Assembly: GCA_044344715.1 (NCBI GenBank)
Contig: JBIJCI010000027.1
Location: 1 to 20,931, forward strand
Direction of reading: 5' to 3'
Length of the DNA stretch: 20,931 nt
DNA from: F1-60-MAGs027 sp044344715
Lineage (GTDB): Bacteria > Actinomycetota > Acidimicrobiia > Acidimicrobiales > Ilumatobacteraceae
The notes beneath the pieces were generated by a model. It searched no databases and was not told the origin of the DNA. It saw only the letters and a program-made list of their open reading frames with translations. Each line of letters opens with the position of its first letter. Position 1 is the first letter of the stretch. Of the stretch, positions 14,101 through 19,375 are shown in pieces. A program made the position numbers and the translations under genes.

Positions 14101-15717
14101 GCCATCGGTTGCGCGCTGCCGCTCGGCCTGCCCCAGGCCTTCACCGACCCGGTCGATGCACCGCTCGTCGAACTGGTTGCGCGTTACGCGCGTACACACG
14201 CCCCGTTCGTCACCCGCGATCCCGCGCAGCGCTTCGGCGTGTCGGGCGAGCGTGTGGCGGTGGCCCTCGCCCAACTCGAGGCCGCGCACCGTGCGGTGCG
14301 CGGCGAGTTCCGCCCGTTCGGCACCGAGCGCGAGTGGTGCGACGTCGAGGTACTGCGGCTCATCCGTCGTCGTTCGCTCGCCAAGTTGCGCAAGGAGGTG
14401 GAGCCGGTCGACCAGCAGACCTTCGCCCGGTTCCTCGTCGAGTGGCACGGCATCGACGCCCCGTCGCACGGCAGTGAGGCGCTGGTCGAGGCCATCGCCT
14501 CGTTGTCGGGGTCCGCACTCGTGGCCTCCACGCTGGAAACCGACCTGTTGCCGTTGCGCGTGCGGGGGTACCGCGCCGCCCTGCTCGACGAACTGTGCAC
14601 CAGCGGCGAGGTGGTGTGGGTGGGCGCCGGTGCGCTCGGCGGAAACGACGGCCGCATACGCCTGTTCTTCGCCGATCAGTTGGCGTCGCTCCTGCCTGCG
14701 CTCGAATCCGCCGAGGCCCCGCAGGGTGGCGTGCACGACCAGGTGCGAGCCGCGCTCGCCGAACGGGGTGCAAGTTTCTGGCCGCAGTTGCGGGCCGCGG
14801 TTCGCGGGGCCACCGACGCCGAACTGCTCGCCGCACTGTGGGACTTGGTGTGGGCCGGCGAGGTCACCAACGATTCGCTCAACCCGCTGCGGGCCGTCCT
14901 GCACGGTGCACGCAGCGGCAAGACCGCCCGACCGGTTGCCGCCACGCCCGGCACCCGCCGCGCGGCGGCCCGCCTGGTGCGCCCGCGTCACGTGCGCGGT
15001 GGCACCAGCACGCGGCTCGGCCCGCCCGCCGCGCAGGGCCGCTTCAGCCTCGTGCGTCAACTGGTCGACCGCGAAGTGGGCACCACCGAGGCGGTGCACG
15101 CGCTGGCGATGCAGTTGCTCGAGCGCCACGGTGTGCTCACCCGCGAGGCGGTCCTCGCCGAGGGTGTACGCGGCGGGTTCGCCGGTGTGTACGGCGTGCT
15201 GAAGGCGCTGGAGGAGCGGGGCACGGTTCGCCGCGGCTACTTCGTCGACGGCCTCGGTGCCGCACAGTTCGCCGTGCCCGGCGCCATCGACCGTCTGCGT
15301 GCCTGCAAGGAGCCGCACCTGTCGGCCGACGACGACGCACCGGTCGTTGCCGTGCTCGCTGCCACCGACCCGGCGCAGCCCTACGGCGCCACGCTCGACT
15401 GGCCCGCCACCACCGGTCGGCCGTCACGCAGCGCGGGCGCGTTGTGCTTCCTCGTGCGCGGGCACGTGCTCGGTTGGTTCGACGTGCGCAGCCACCACCT
15501 CGTCACCTTCGAGCGCACGCTCGAGCCGGGTGCGTTCGCCGCGCTCGCGGAGTCGCTCGGTCAACTCGCAAAGGACGGCCGTGCCAAGTCGGTGGAGGTG
15601 CGCAAGGTCAACGGTGCGTCGCACGACGACGCGTCACCGGCAACGGTGGAAGTCGCGGCACTGCTCGAGCAGCACGGTTTCGTGCGCGGCTACCGCGGGC
15701 TCGTGTTGCGCGACTAG
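11176..15717 (+). CDS. lhr: Full-length Lhr superfamily 2 helicase
   Basis: A 1513-aa protein, the usual length of full Lhr (mycobacterial and E. coli forms are about 1500). Lhr is a 3'-to-5' DNA-tracking helicase that unwinds RNA:DNA hybrids and is linked to DNA repair. Motif I is APTGSGKT (46-53), motif II DEIH (168-171), motif III SAT (203-205) and motif VI QRIGRAGH (387-394). The winged-helix and Lhr core region follows to about residue 860. The remaining 650 residues form the Lhr C-terminal region, including late winged-helix-like segments (RFSLVRQLVDREVGTTEA, then GVYGVLKALEERGTVRRGYF). Longer upstream frames exist but would run over the divergent DtxR-family gene; GTG 11176 has a TACTCT box six bases upstream. 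The stop overlaps that of the convergent TetR gene within a CTAG. Confidence 0.95.
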   Translation: MANDAVIERFSPAVRAWFTASFPAATSAQSQGFARILDGDHTLISAPTGSGKTLAAFLAAIDRLVSLDANEASTTRVLYVSPLRALAFDVEKNLRAPIVGIRHAAERLGTAFREPTVAMRTGDTSARDRQRMVRNPPDILITTPESLYLMLTSAARSMLANVDTVIIDEIHAVAATKRGAHLALSLERLEELAHRPPQRIGLSATQRPLEEVARFLGGFRDGAPRPVSVVDAGARKTLEVEVVVPVEDMGGIGKVTHELRSGPATAAAVERRTSIWPSITPRILELVQQHRSTIIFCNARRGAERLAAQLNELAVDLGLVAEGGGDFVKAHHGSLAREQRIVIEDQLKRGQLRAIVATSSLELGIDMGAVDLVIQVESPGAVSRGLQRIGRAGHAVGAPSRGKVFPKHRHDLLEVAVVAERMLAADIEPTRYLRNPLDVLAQHIVAHVAMHPDVTVAALTAMVRRCANFAELSDEVRNNVLDLLAGRYPSEEFRDLKPRIVWDRIADTLRARDGAQRLAVTNGGTIPDRGLFGVFLPDGTRVGELDEEMVYETRPGETFILGASTWRIEDVSFDRVIVNPAPGEPGKMPYWHGDRLGRPLELGRAVGRFLRTIRDEQVESQERAEATLESRHCLDRLAARNLLAYVSEQVEATGTLPDDRTIVIERFRDEIGDWRICIHSPFGTPVHAPWAIALEHRLLERLGIPVETMYGDDGIVLRLPEAVDRVPVDDLLIDPDEITELLVAAVPQTSLFAARFRECSARALLLPRRRPDQRTPLWQQRQRAADLLAVAAKYPTFPMLLETSRECLQDVFDVPALRDVLSGLRSRAIRLVSVDTPKASPFAQSLLFNWIAAYMYEGDAPLAERRAAALALDRDLLDDLLGSEELRELLDGDVLVDVELELQHLAESRRARNADEVHDVLRRVGDLTLEELSLRVDGDASAMVDALVAQRRAIDVAVAGERRFIAAEDAARYRDAIGCALPLGLPQAFTDPVDAPLVELVARYARTHAPFVTRDPAQRFGVSGERVAVALAQLEAAHRAVRGEFRPFGTEREWCDVEVLRLIRRRSLAKLRKEVEPVDQQTFARFLVEWHGIDAPSHGSEALVEAIASLSGSALVASTLETDLLPLRVRGYRAALLDELCTSGEVVWVGAGALGGNDGRIRLFFADQLASLLPALESAEAPQGGVHDQVRAALAERGASFWPQLRAAVRGATDAELLAALWDLVWAGEVTNDSLNPLRAVLHGARSGKTARPVAATPGTRRAAARLVRPRHVRGGTSTRLGPPAAQGRFSLVRQLVDREVGTTEAVHALAMQLLERHGVLTREAVLAEGVRGGFAGVYGVLKALEERGTVRRGYFVDGLGAAQFAVPGAIDRLRACKEPHLSADDDAPVVAVLAATDPAQPYGATLDWPATTGRPSRSAGALCFLVRGHVLGWFDVRSHHLVTFERTLEPGAFAALAESLGQLAKDGRAKSVEVRKVNGASHDDASPATVEVAALLEQHGFVRGYRGLVLRD

Positions 15718-16295
15718 CGCTGCACGCCGCGCAACCCCGACCACGCGAGGTTCGCCAGTTGCGCACCCACCACCTGCGGGTCGAAGGTCTCGCCGTTCCA
15801 CACCAGGTGGCGGCTCAAGCCCTCCGACATGCCCACCAACGCGTAGGCCAGTCGTCGCTGGTGTTGCGGGTCGAGTCCGGCATCGATCAACGGTGCGATC
15901 GACTCGGCCACCGACTTCTCCACGTTGCGCACCGCCGCGGCGAACTCTTCGTCGCTGCGCGCGTCGCCGCCGAACAGCAGCATGAACTCGTCGCGGTGCG
16001 CGGCCACCCACTCGAAGTACGCCACGATGCCGGCCTCGGTTTGGCTGCGGCCGTCGCGCGCGTTGTGCGTGGCCTTGCCGATCGCCTCCATCATCCCGGC
16101 CGCCACCTCGTCGATCAACGCCAGGTACAACGCCCGCTTCGAGTCGAAGTGCTGGTACAGCACCGGCTTGGTCACACCCACTGATGCGGCGACGTCGTTC
16201 ATCGACGTGTCGTGGAAGCCCTTGGCGGCGAACTCGTGCAACGCCACGGCGAGGATCTGCGTGCGTCGTTCGGCGGCCGGCAGACGCAGGCTCAC
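15714..16295 (-). CDS. TetR-family transcriptional regulator
   Basis: A 193-aa one-domain-plus-ligand-pocket regulator. The TetR N-terminal helix-turn-helix is clear: RRTQILAVALHEFAAKGF (10-27), then the recognition region SMNDVAASVGVTKPVLYQHF (31-50) and the family SKRALYLALIDEV. The C-terminal helices form the ligand and dimer domain, including FEWVAAHRDEFMLLFGG, resembling regulators of membrane or lipid functions; the ligand is unknown. GTG 16295 overlaps the stop of the upstream small membrane protein (GTGA), indicating translational coupling. Earlier in-frame starts lie inside that gene. The operon diverges from ccmA, so control of ccm or of its own promoter is possible but not shown. 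Confidence 0.9.
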   Translation of the reverse strand: MSLRLPAAERRTQILAVALHEFAAKGFHDTSMNDVAASVGVTKPVLYQHFDSKRALYLALIDEVAAGMMEAIGKATHNARDGRSQTEAGIVAYFEWVAAHRDEFMLLFGGDARSDEEFAAAVRNVEKSVAESIAPLIDAGLDPQHQRRLAYALVGMSEGLSRHLVWNGETFDPQVVGAQLANLAWSGLRGVQR

Positions 16296-16564
16296 GCGTC
16301 GGCCGACTTCTTGGCCGCCTCGGCGGCGTCCTCGCGGCGTGCGGCGCGGATGCCGTAGGTGATCACGATGCTCGGTGCGAGGATCACCGACCCCAGCACC
16401 AGCGACACACCGCTCACCAGGTGCATGAACGAGGTGTAGTCGGTCCACAATCCCGCGAAGAAGGCCACGGTCGACAATGCCCACATCCCGTACCCGGTGC
16501 GCGACGCGATCTTGTTCAGTCGGTCGATGCGGTCGCGCCGTTCGGCGACGTCGTCGGTGCCCAT
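16292..16564 (-). CDS. Small two-helix membrane protein
   Basis: A 90-aa protein with a charged N-terminus (MGTDDVAERRDRIDRLNKIAS), two hydrophobic segments (about 26-42 and 47-72), and a charged Ala/Glu/Lys-rich cytoplasmic tail. No family is recognised. It is the first gene of a pair with the TetR regulator, whose GTG overlaps its TGA. A TAGATT box (16577-16582, minus strand) 12 bases before ATG 16564 may be its -10, giving a very short leader. It may be sensed or regulated together with the TetR protein; this is inference from coupling only. Confidence 0.75.
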   Translation of the reverse strand: MGTDDVAERRDRIDRLNKIASRTGYGMWALSTVAFFAGLWTDYTSFMHLVSGVSLVLGSVILAPSIVITYGIRAARREDAAEAAKKSADA

Positions 16565-16576
16565 GGAACGACCGTC

Positions 16577-16599
16577 AATCTAGGCTGAAGCCCTATTGA
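16577..16599. promoter_or_regulatory. Divergent promoter region, ccm operon/membrane protein-TetR operon
   Basis: Only 45 bases separate the two start codons. On the minus strand TAGATT (16577-16582) lies 12 bases before ATG 16564. On the plus strand TAGGCT (16581-16586) and TATTGA (16594-16599) are both candidate -10 boxes for ccmA (GTG 16610). No ribosome binding site is convincing on either side. No TetR-like palindrome stands out. Confidence 0.35.
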
Positions 16600-16609
16600 G
16601 CGCGTAGAG

Positions 16610-17311
16610 GTGCCCACGACCACGCCGAACCACACGGCCGGCACTGCGGCAATCGTGCTCACCGACGCGGTGGTTGCCCTCGGCGGCTTCCCGGCCCTCG
16701 CCGGTGCGAACCTCACCGTGCACGACGGCGAACTGGTCGCTCTCCGCGGCGCCAACGGCACCGGCAAATCCACGTTGCTGCGGTTGTGCGCCGGTCTCGC
16801 CCCGCTCGCCCGGGGTTCTGCCCGGGTGCTCGACGTGGATCTCGCCGCCGATCGTGCCTCGGTGCGCCGCCACGTCGGCCTGCTCGGGCACAAGAACGGC
16901 CTCTACGGCGACCTCACCGCGCGCGAGAACGTGCGGTTCACCGCGCGGCTCGTCGGCGCCGACGACCGTGACGTCGATGCTGCACTGCACCGGTTGGGCA
17001 TCGATGATCGCGTCGCATCCACCCGTGCCCGGTCGTTGTCGGCGGGGCAGCGTCGTCGCACCGCGCTCGCCTCGCTCGTGGTGCGCCGTGCGCGGGTGTG
17101 GCTGCTCGACGAGCCGCACGCCGGGCTCGACGCCGCGGCACGCGACGAACTCGACGGCATCCTCGCCGACGCCACACGCGCGGGTGCCACCGTGCTCTAC
17201 ACCACGCACGAACTGGACCGCACCGGTCGCAGCGTGCCGCGCACCGTCACGCTCGCCGGCGGCGTGGTATCGCGCGACGAGCCGGCGCGCACCAACGGGA
17301 CGGCGCGATGA
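16610..17311 (+). CDS. ccmA: Heme-trafficking ABC transporter ATPase CcmA
   Basis: A 233-aa ABC ATPase. CcmA with CcmB uses ATP to release holo-CcmE from CcmC in System I cytochrome c maturation. Walker A is GANGTGKST (47-55), the signature LSAGQ is at 143-147, Walker B LLDEP at 165-169, and the switch histidine is His200 (TTHE). The Q-loop region reads LGHKNGLYGDLTAREN; CcmA proteins usually have GHQPG here, so the glutamine is replaced. ccmB overlaps its stop (ATGA), which together with ccmC-F fixes the assignment; alone it could be any short ABC-2 ATPase. GTG 16610 is the first start in the frame and lacks a good ribosome binding site. Confidence 0.9.
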   Translation: MPTTTPNHTAGTAAIVLTDAVVALGGFPALAGANLTVHDGELVALRGANGTGKSTLLRLCAGLAPLARGSARVLDVDLAADRASVRRHVGLLGHKNGLYGDLTARENVRFTARLVGADDRDVDAALHRLGIDDRVASTRARSLSAGQRRRTALASLVVRRARVWLLDEPHAGLDAAARDELDGILADATRAGATVLYTTHELDRTGRSVPRTVTLAGGVVSRDEPARTNGTAR

Positions 17312-17988
17312 GGCAAGCGTTCGCCGTCGCCCGCAAGGACCTCCTCATCGAGTGGCGTGCGCGCCTGCTCCTCGTGCGCGTCGCACCGTTCGCGCTGCTC
17401 GTGCTGGTGCTCTTTGCCGTGGCACTCGACAGCGAGCCGCTGCTCCTGCGCGCCGCCGCCGGGCTCGTGTGGCTGGCGGCACTCTTTGCGTCGCTGCTCA
17501 TCGTGCAGCGCTCCTTCGACGTCGAGTCCGACGATGGCGCGCTCGACGTGCTGCACACCGGCACGGTCGAGCCACAGCAGGTGTTCTTCGGCAAGGCGAT
17601 CGCCGCGTTCGTGCAATTGGTTGTGCTGGCCACGATGCTCGTGGTGGGTGCCGTGGTGCTCTACGGGGCCAGCGTCGACGGCGGGGCAGTGGTGTTGTTG
17701 GTCACGGTGGTGGTGTGCGCGGCGGGCGGCCTCGCCAGCGTGGGTACTCTCTATGGCGCCGTGGTTGCGAACATGAACGGGCGCGATTCGCTCCTGCCGC
17801 TCCTTGCCATGCCCGTGCTTGCTCCTCTATTGATCGGTGCCGCGCGGGCCACCGAGGCCTCATTCGGCAGCCAGACCATCGAGCTGGCCGACGGCTGGGC
17901 CTGGGTGGCACTCCTCTTCGTCTTCGCCGTTACCTTCACCGCCGCCGGCGCCGCCGCGTTCGGTCCGCTCACCGAGTCGGAGTCGTGA
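17308..17988 (+). CDS. ccmB: Heme exporter membrane subunit CcmB
   Basis: A 226-aa membrane protein with about six transmembrane helices, the usual CcmB length. It begins MRQAFAVARKDLLIEWRAR, matching the amphipathic family start, followed by the cytoplasmic stretch RSFDVESDDGALDVLHTGTVEP and a later MNGRDSLLPLLAMPVLAPLLIGAA-type region (17773-17844) typical of CcmB. It partners CcmA in the complex that frees heme-loaded CcmE. ATG 17308 overlaps the ccmA TGA. ccmC follows after one base. The sequence is diverged from proteobacterial CcmB, but operon position makes the call secure. Confidence 0.9.
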   Translation: MRQAFAVARKDLLIEWRARLLLVRVAPFALLVLVLFAVALDSEPLLLRAAAGLVWLAALFASLLIVQRSFDVESDDGALDVLHTGTVEPQQVFFGKAIAAFVQLVVLATMLVVGAVVLYGASVDGGAVVLLVTVVVCAAGGLASVGTLYGAVVANMNGRDSLLPLLAMPVLAPLLIGAARATEASFGSQTIELADGWAWVALLFVFAVTFTAAGAAAFGPLTESES

Positions 17989-17989
17989 G

Positions 17990-18772
17990 ATGACCGGCGC
18001 CACCGGCAACACCAGCGCCACCGGCAACACCAGCGCCACCGGCACGCTCGCCACCCGCGTCATCGGCGCCCTCGCCGTCGTGATCACCGCCTGGGTGGTG
18101 GTCAGCGCGTTCTTCGTCACCCCGCCCGACGTGCAGCAGGGCGAGTCGGTGCGCATCATGTACGCACACGTGCCAACCGCCTGGGTGGCGTACCTCGCCT
18201 TCGTCACCACCGCGGTGTGCTCGGGCATCTCGCTGGCGCGACGCCACCGCACGCTCGGCTTCGACCGCGTGGCCGGTGCCTCGGCCGAGGTGGGAGTGCT
18301 GTTCATGGCGATGACGCTCGTTACCGGCGGCCTGTGGGGCCGCCTCACCTGGGGCACGTTCTGGCAGTGGGATCCGCGCCTCACCACCACGCTGTTCCTC
18401 TTCGTCACCTACGTCGGCTACCTCGCCGTGCGCAACATCGACGCGGATCCGCAGCGCCGCGCCAAGCGCAGCGCTGTGCTGGCCCTCTTGGCCGTGCTCG
18501 AGATTCCGCTCGTGCACTTCTCGGTGGTGCTGTGGCGTTCGCTGCACCAGGAGGCCAGCGTGCTCAACACTGACGGCGACGTGCGGCTCGACGACACGAT
18601 GCTCTTCACGTTGTTCTCGGGCGTGGTGGGCTTCACGCTCATCTTCGTGTGGCTGGTCATGCACCGCCAGCGCCTCGCTGCCCTGCGCGACATGCAACAC
18701 GGCGTGGGGCTCGACACGGCCATCGCGGCACGGCGCGCCGAGTCGCAACCAACCGCCGAGGCAACGGTCTGA
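17990..18772 (+). CDS. ccmC: Heme-handling protein CcmC
   Basis: A 260-aa membrane protein of the heme handling family with six expected helices. CcmC places heme on the periplasmic chaperone CcmE. The tryptophan-rich WWD-type motif is WGTFWQWDPRLTT (121-133). The external heme-ligand histidines are His60 (IMYAHVPTAW) and His176 (IPLVHFSVVLWRS). The family is usually about 220-250 aa; the excess is an unusual N-terminal low-complexity stretch with two exact TGNTSA units, encoded by an 18-bp tandem repeat. ATG 17990 follows the ccmB stop by one base, and no better downstream start is seen before the first helix. ccmD follows two bases after the stop. Confidence 0.95.
   Translation: MTGATGNTSATGNTSATGTLATRVIGALAVVITAWVVVSAFFVTPPDVQQGESVRIMYAHVPTAWVAYLAFVTTAVCSGISLARRHRTLGFDRVAGASAEVGVLFMAMTLVTGGLWGRLTWGTFWQWDPRLTTTLFLFVTYVGYLAVRNIDADPQRRAKRSAVLALLAVLEIPLVHFSVVLWRSLHQEASVLNTDGDVRLDDTMLFTLFSGVVGFTLIFVWLVMHRQRLAALRDMQHGVGLDTAIAARRAESQPTAEATV
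17993..18045 (+). repeat. 18-bp tandem repeat inside the ccmC 5' end
   Basis: Two identical 18-bp units (18002-18019 and 18020-18037) encode TGNTSA twice, flanked by partial copies at 17993-18001 and 18038-18045. Perfect identity suggests recent slippage. Copy number could vary between strains without breaking the frame. Confidence 0.85.
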
Positions 18773-18774
18773 CC

Positions 18775-18909
18775 ATGGACGACATCGGCTTCATCCTCGC
18801 CAGCTGGCTCATCACGCTCGGTTCGATCGCCGTGCTCGCCGCGGTCACCTTGCGCCGCGCCAGGCAACTCGCCCGACGCGTGCCCGACCAGCACAAGCCG
18901 TGGCGGTAG
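18775..18909 (+). CDS. ccmD: Small membrane protein CcmD
   Basis: A 44-aa protein with one transmembrane helix (about residues 6-27) and a basic tail (LRRARQLARRVPDQHKPWR), the standard CcmD design. CcmD stabilises the CcmABC-holoCcmE complex and helps release CcmE. Its primary sequence is weakly conserved in all bacteria, so the call rests on size, topology and its place between ccmC and ccmE. ATG 18775 lies two bases after the ccmC stop. Confidence 0.85.
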   Translation: MDDIGFILASWLITLGSIAVLAAVTLRRARQLARRVPDQHKPWR

Positions 18910-18916
18910 TCGCGTC

Positions 18917-19375
18917 ATGGAACTCACACCCCGCCCCACGCCCGATGCACCGCGCGCCAAGCGCCGCATGATGCCCGCCGTCATCGCCGGATTGGCGGTG
19001 GTGGCCGGTGTGGTGATCGTCGGGTTCTTCCTCACGTCGTCGATCGACTACTACTGCAACGTCGACGAAATCGGCGTGCGCGAGGGTTGCGACGACACGC
19101 GTCGCGTCCGCGTGCAGGGCAACGTGGACGAGGGCAGTCTCGAGGCGCGAGGCAGCCTCACCTCGTTCGTCATGTCGTTCAACGGCGTGTCGCTGCCGGT
19201 GGACTACGAGGGTGAGCCCGGCGGCATCTTCCAGGAATGCATCCCCGTGGTGGCGCACGGTCGGATCGTCGACGGCGTGCTCGTGGCCACCCGCATCGAG
19301 GTGAAGCACTCCAACGAGTACGAGGCCGCCAACGCAGAGCGCATCGAGGAAGCCGAGCAGTCGGCATGCTCCTAG
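18917..19375 (+). CDS. ccmE: Periplasmic heme chaperone CcmE, His type
   Basis: A 152-aa protein with an N-terminal membrane anchor (about 20-41) and an OB-fold beta-barrel. It carries heme from CcmC to CcmF. The heme-attachment motif HxxxY is His131-Ser-Asn-Glu-Tyr135 (EVKHSNEY), so this is the histidine type and not the Cys variant known from archaea and some other bacteria. Conserved barrel parts are RRVRVQGNVDEGSL (62-75), GGIFQECIPVVAHGRI (102-117) and DGVLVATRIEVKH. Unusual are four cysteines: Cys47, Cys58, Cys108 and Cys151. The first two flank a short segment before the first conserved strand and could form a disulfide. ATG 18917 follows ccmD by seven bases; ccmF starts inside its last 10 bases. 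Confidence 0.95.
   Translation: MELTPRPTPDAPRAKRRMMPAVIAGLAVVAGVVIVGFFLTSSIDYYCNVDEIGVREGCDDTRRVRVQGNVDEGSLEARGSLTSFVMSFNGVSLPVDYEGEPGGIFQECIPVVAHGRIVDGVLVATRIEVKHSNEYEAANAERIEEAEQSACS

Noticed and set aside
14595..16184. 529-aa plus-strand open frame crossing the lhr-tetR junction
   Set aside because: Arg/Ala/Gly-rich translation without domains, covering two well-supported genes on both strands.
18917..19375. CcmE as the Cys-type (CxxxY) variant of the archaeal-like System I
   Set aside because: The heme motif reads His131-xxx-Tyr135; the cysteines lie elsewhere in the protein.
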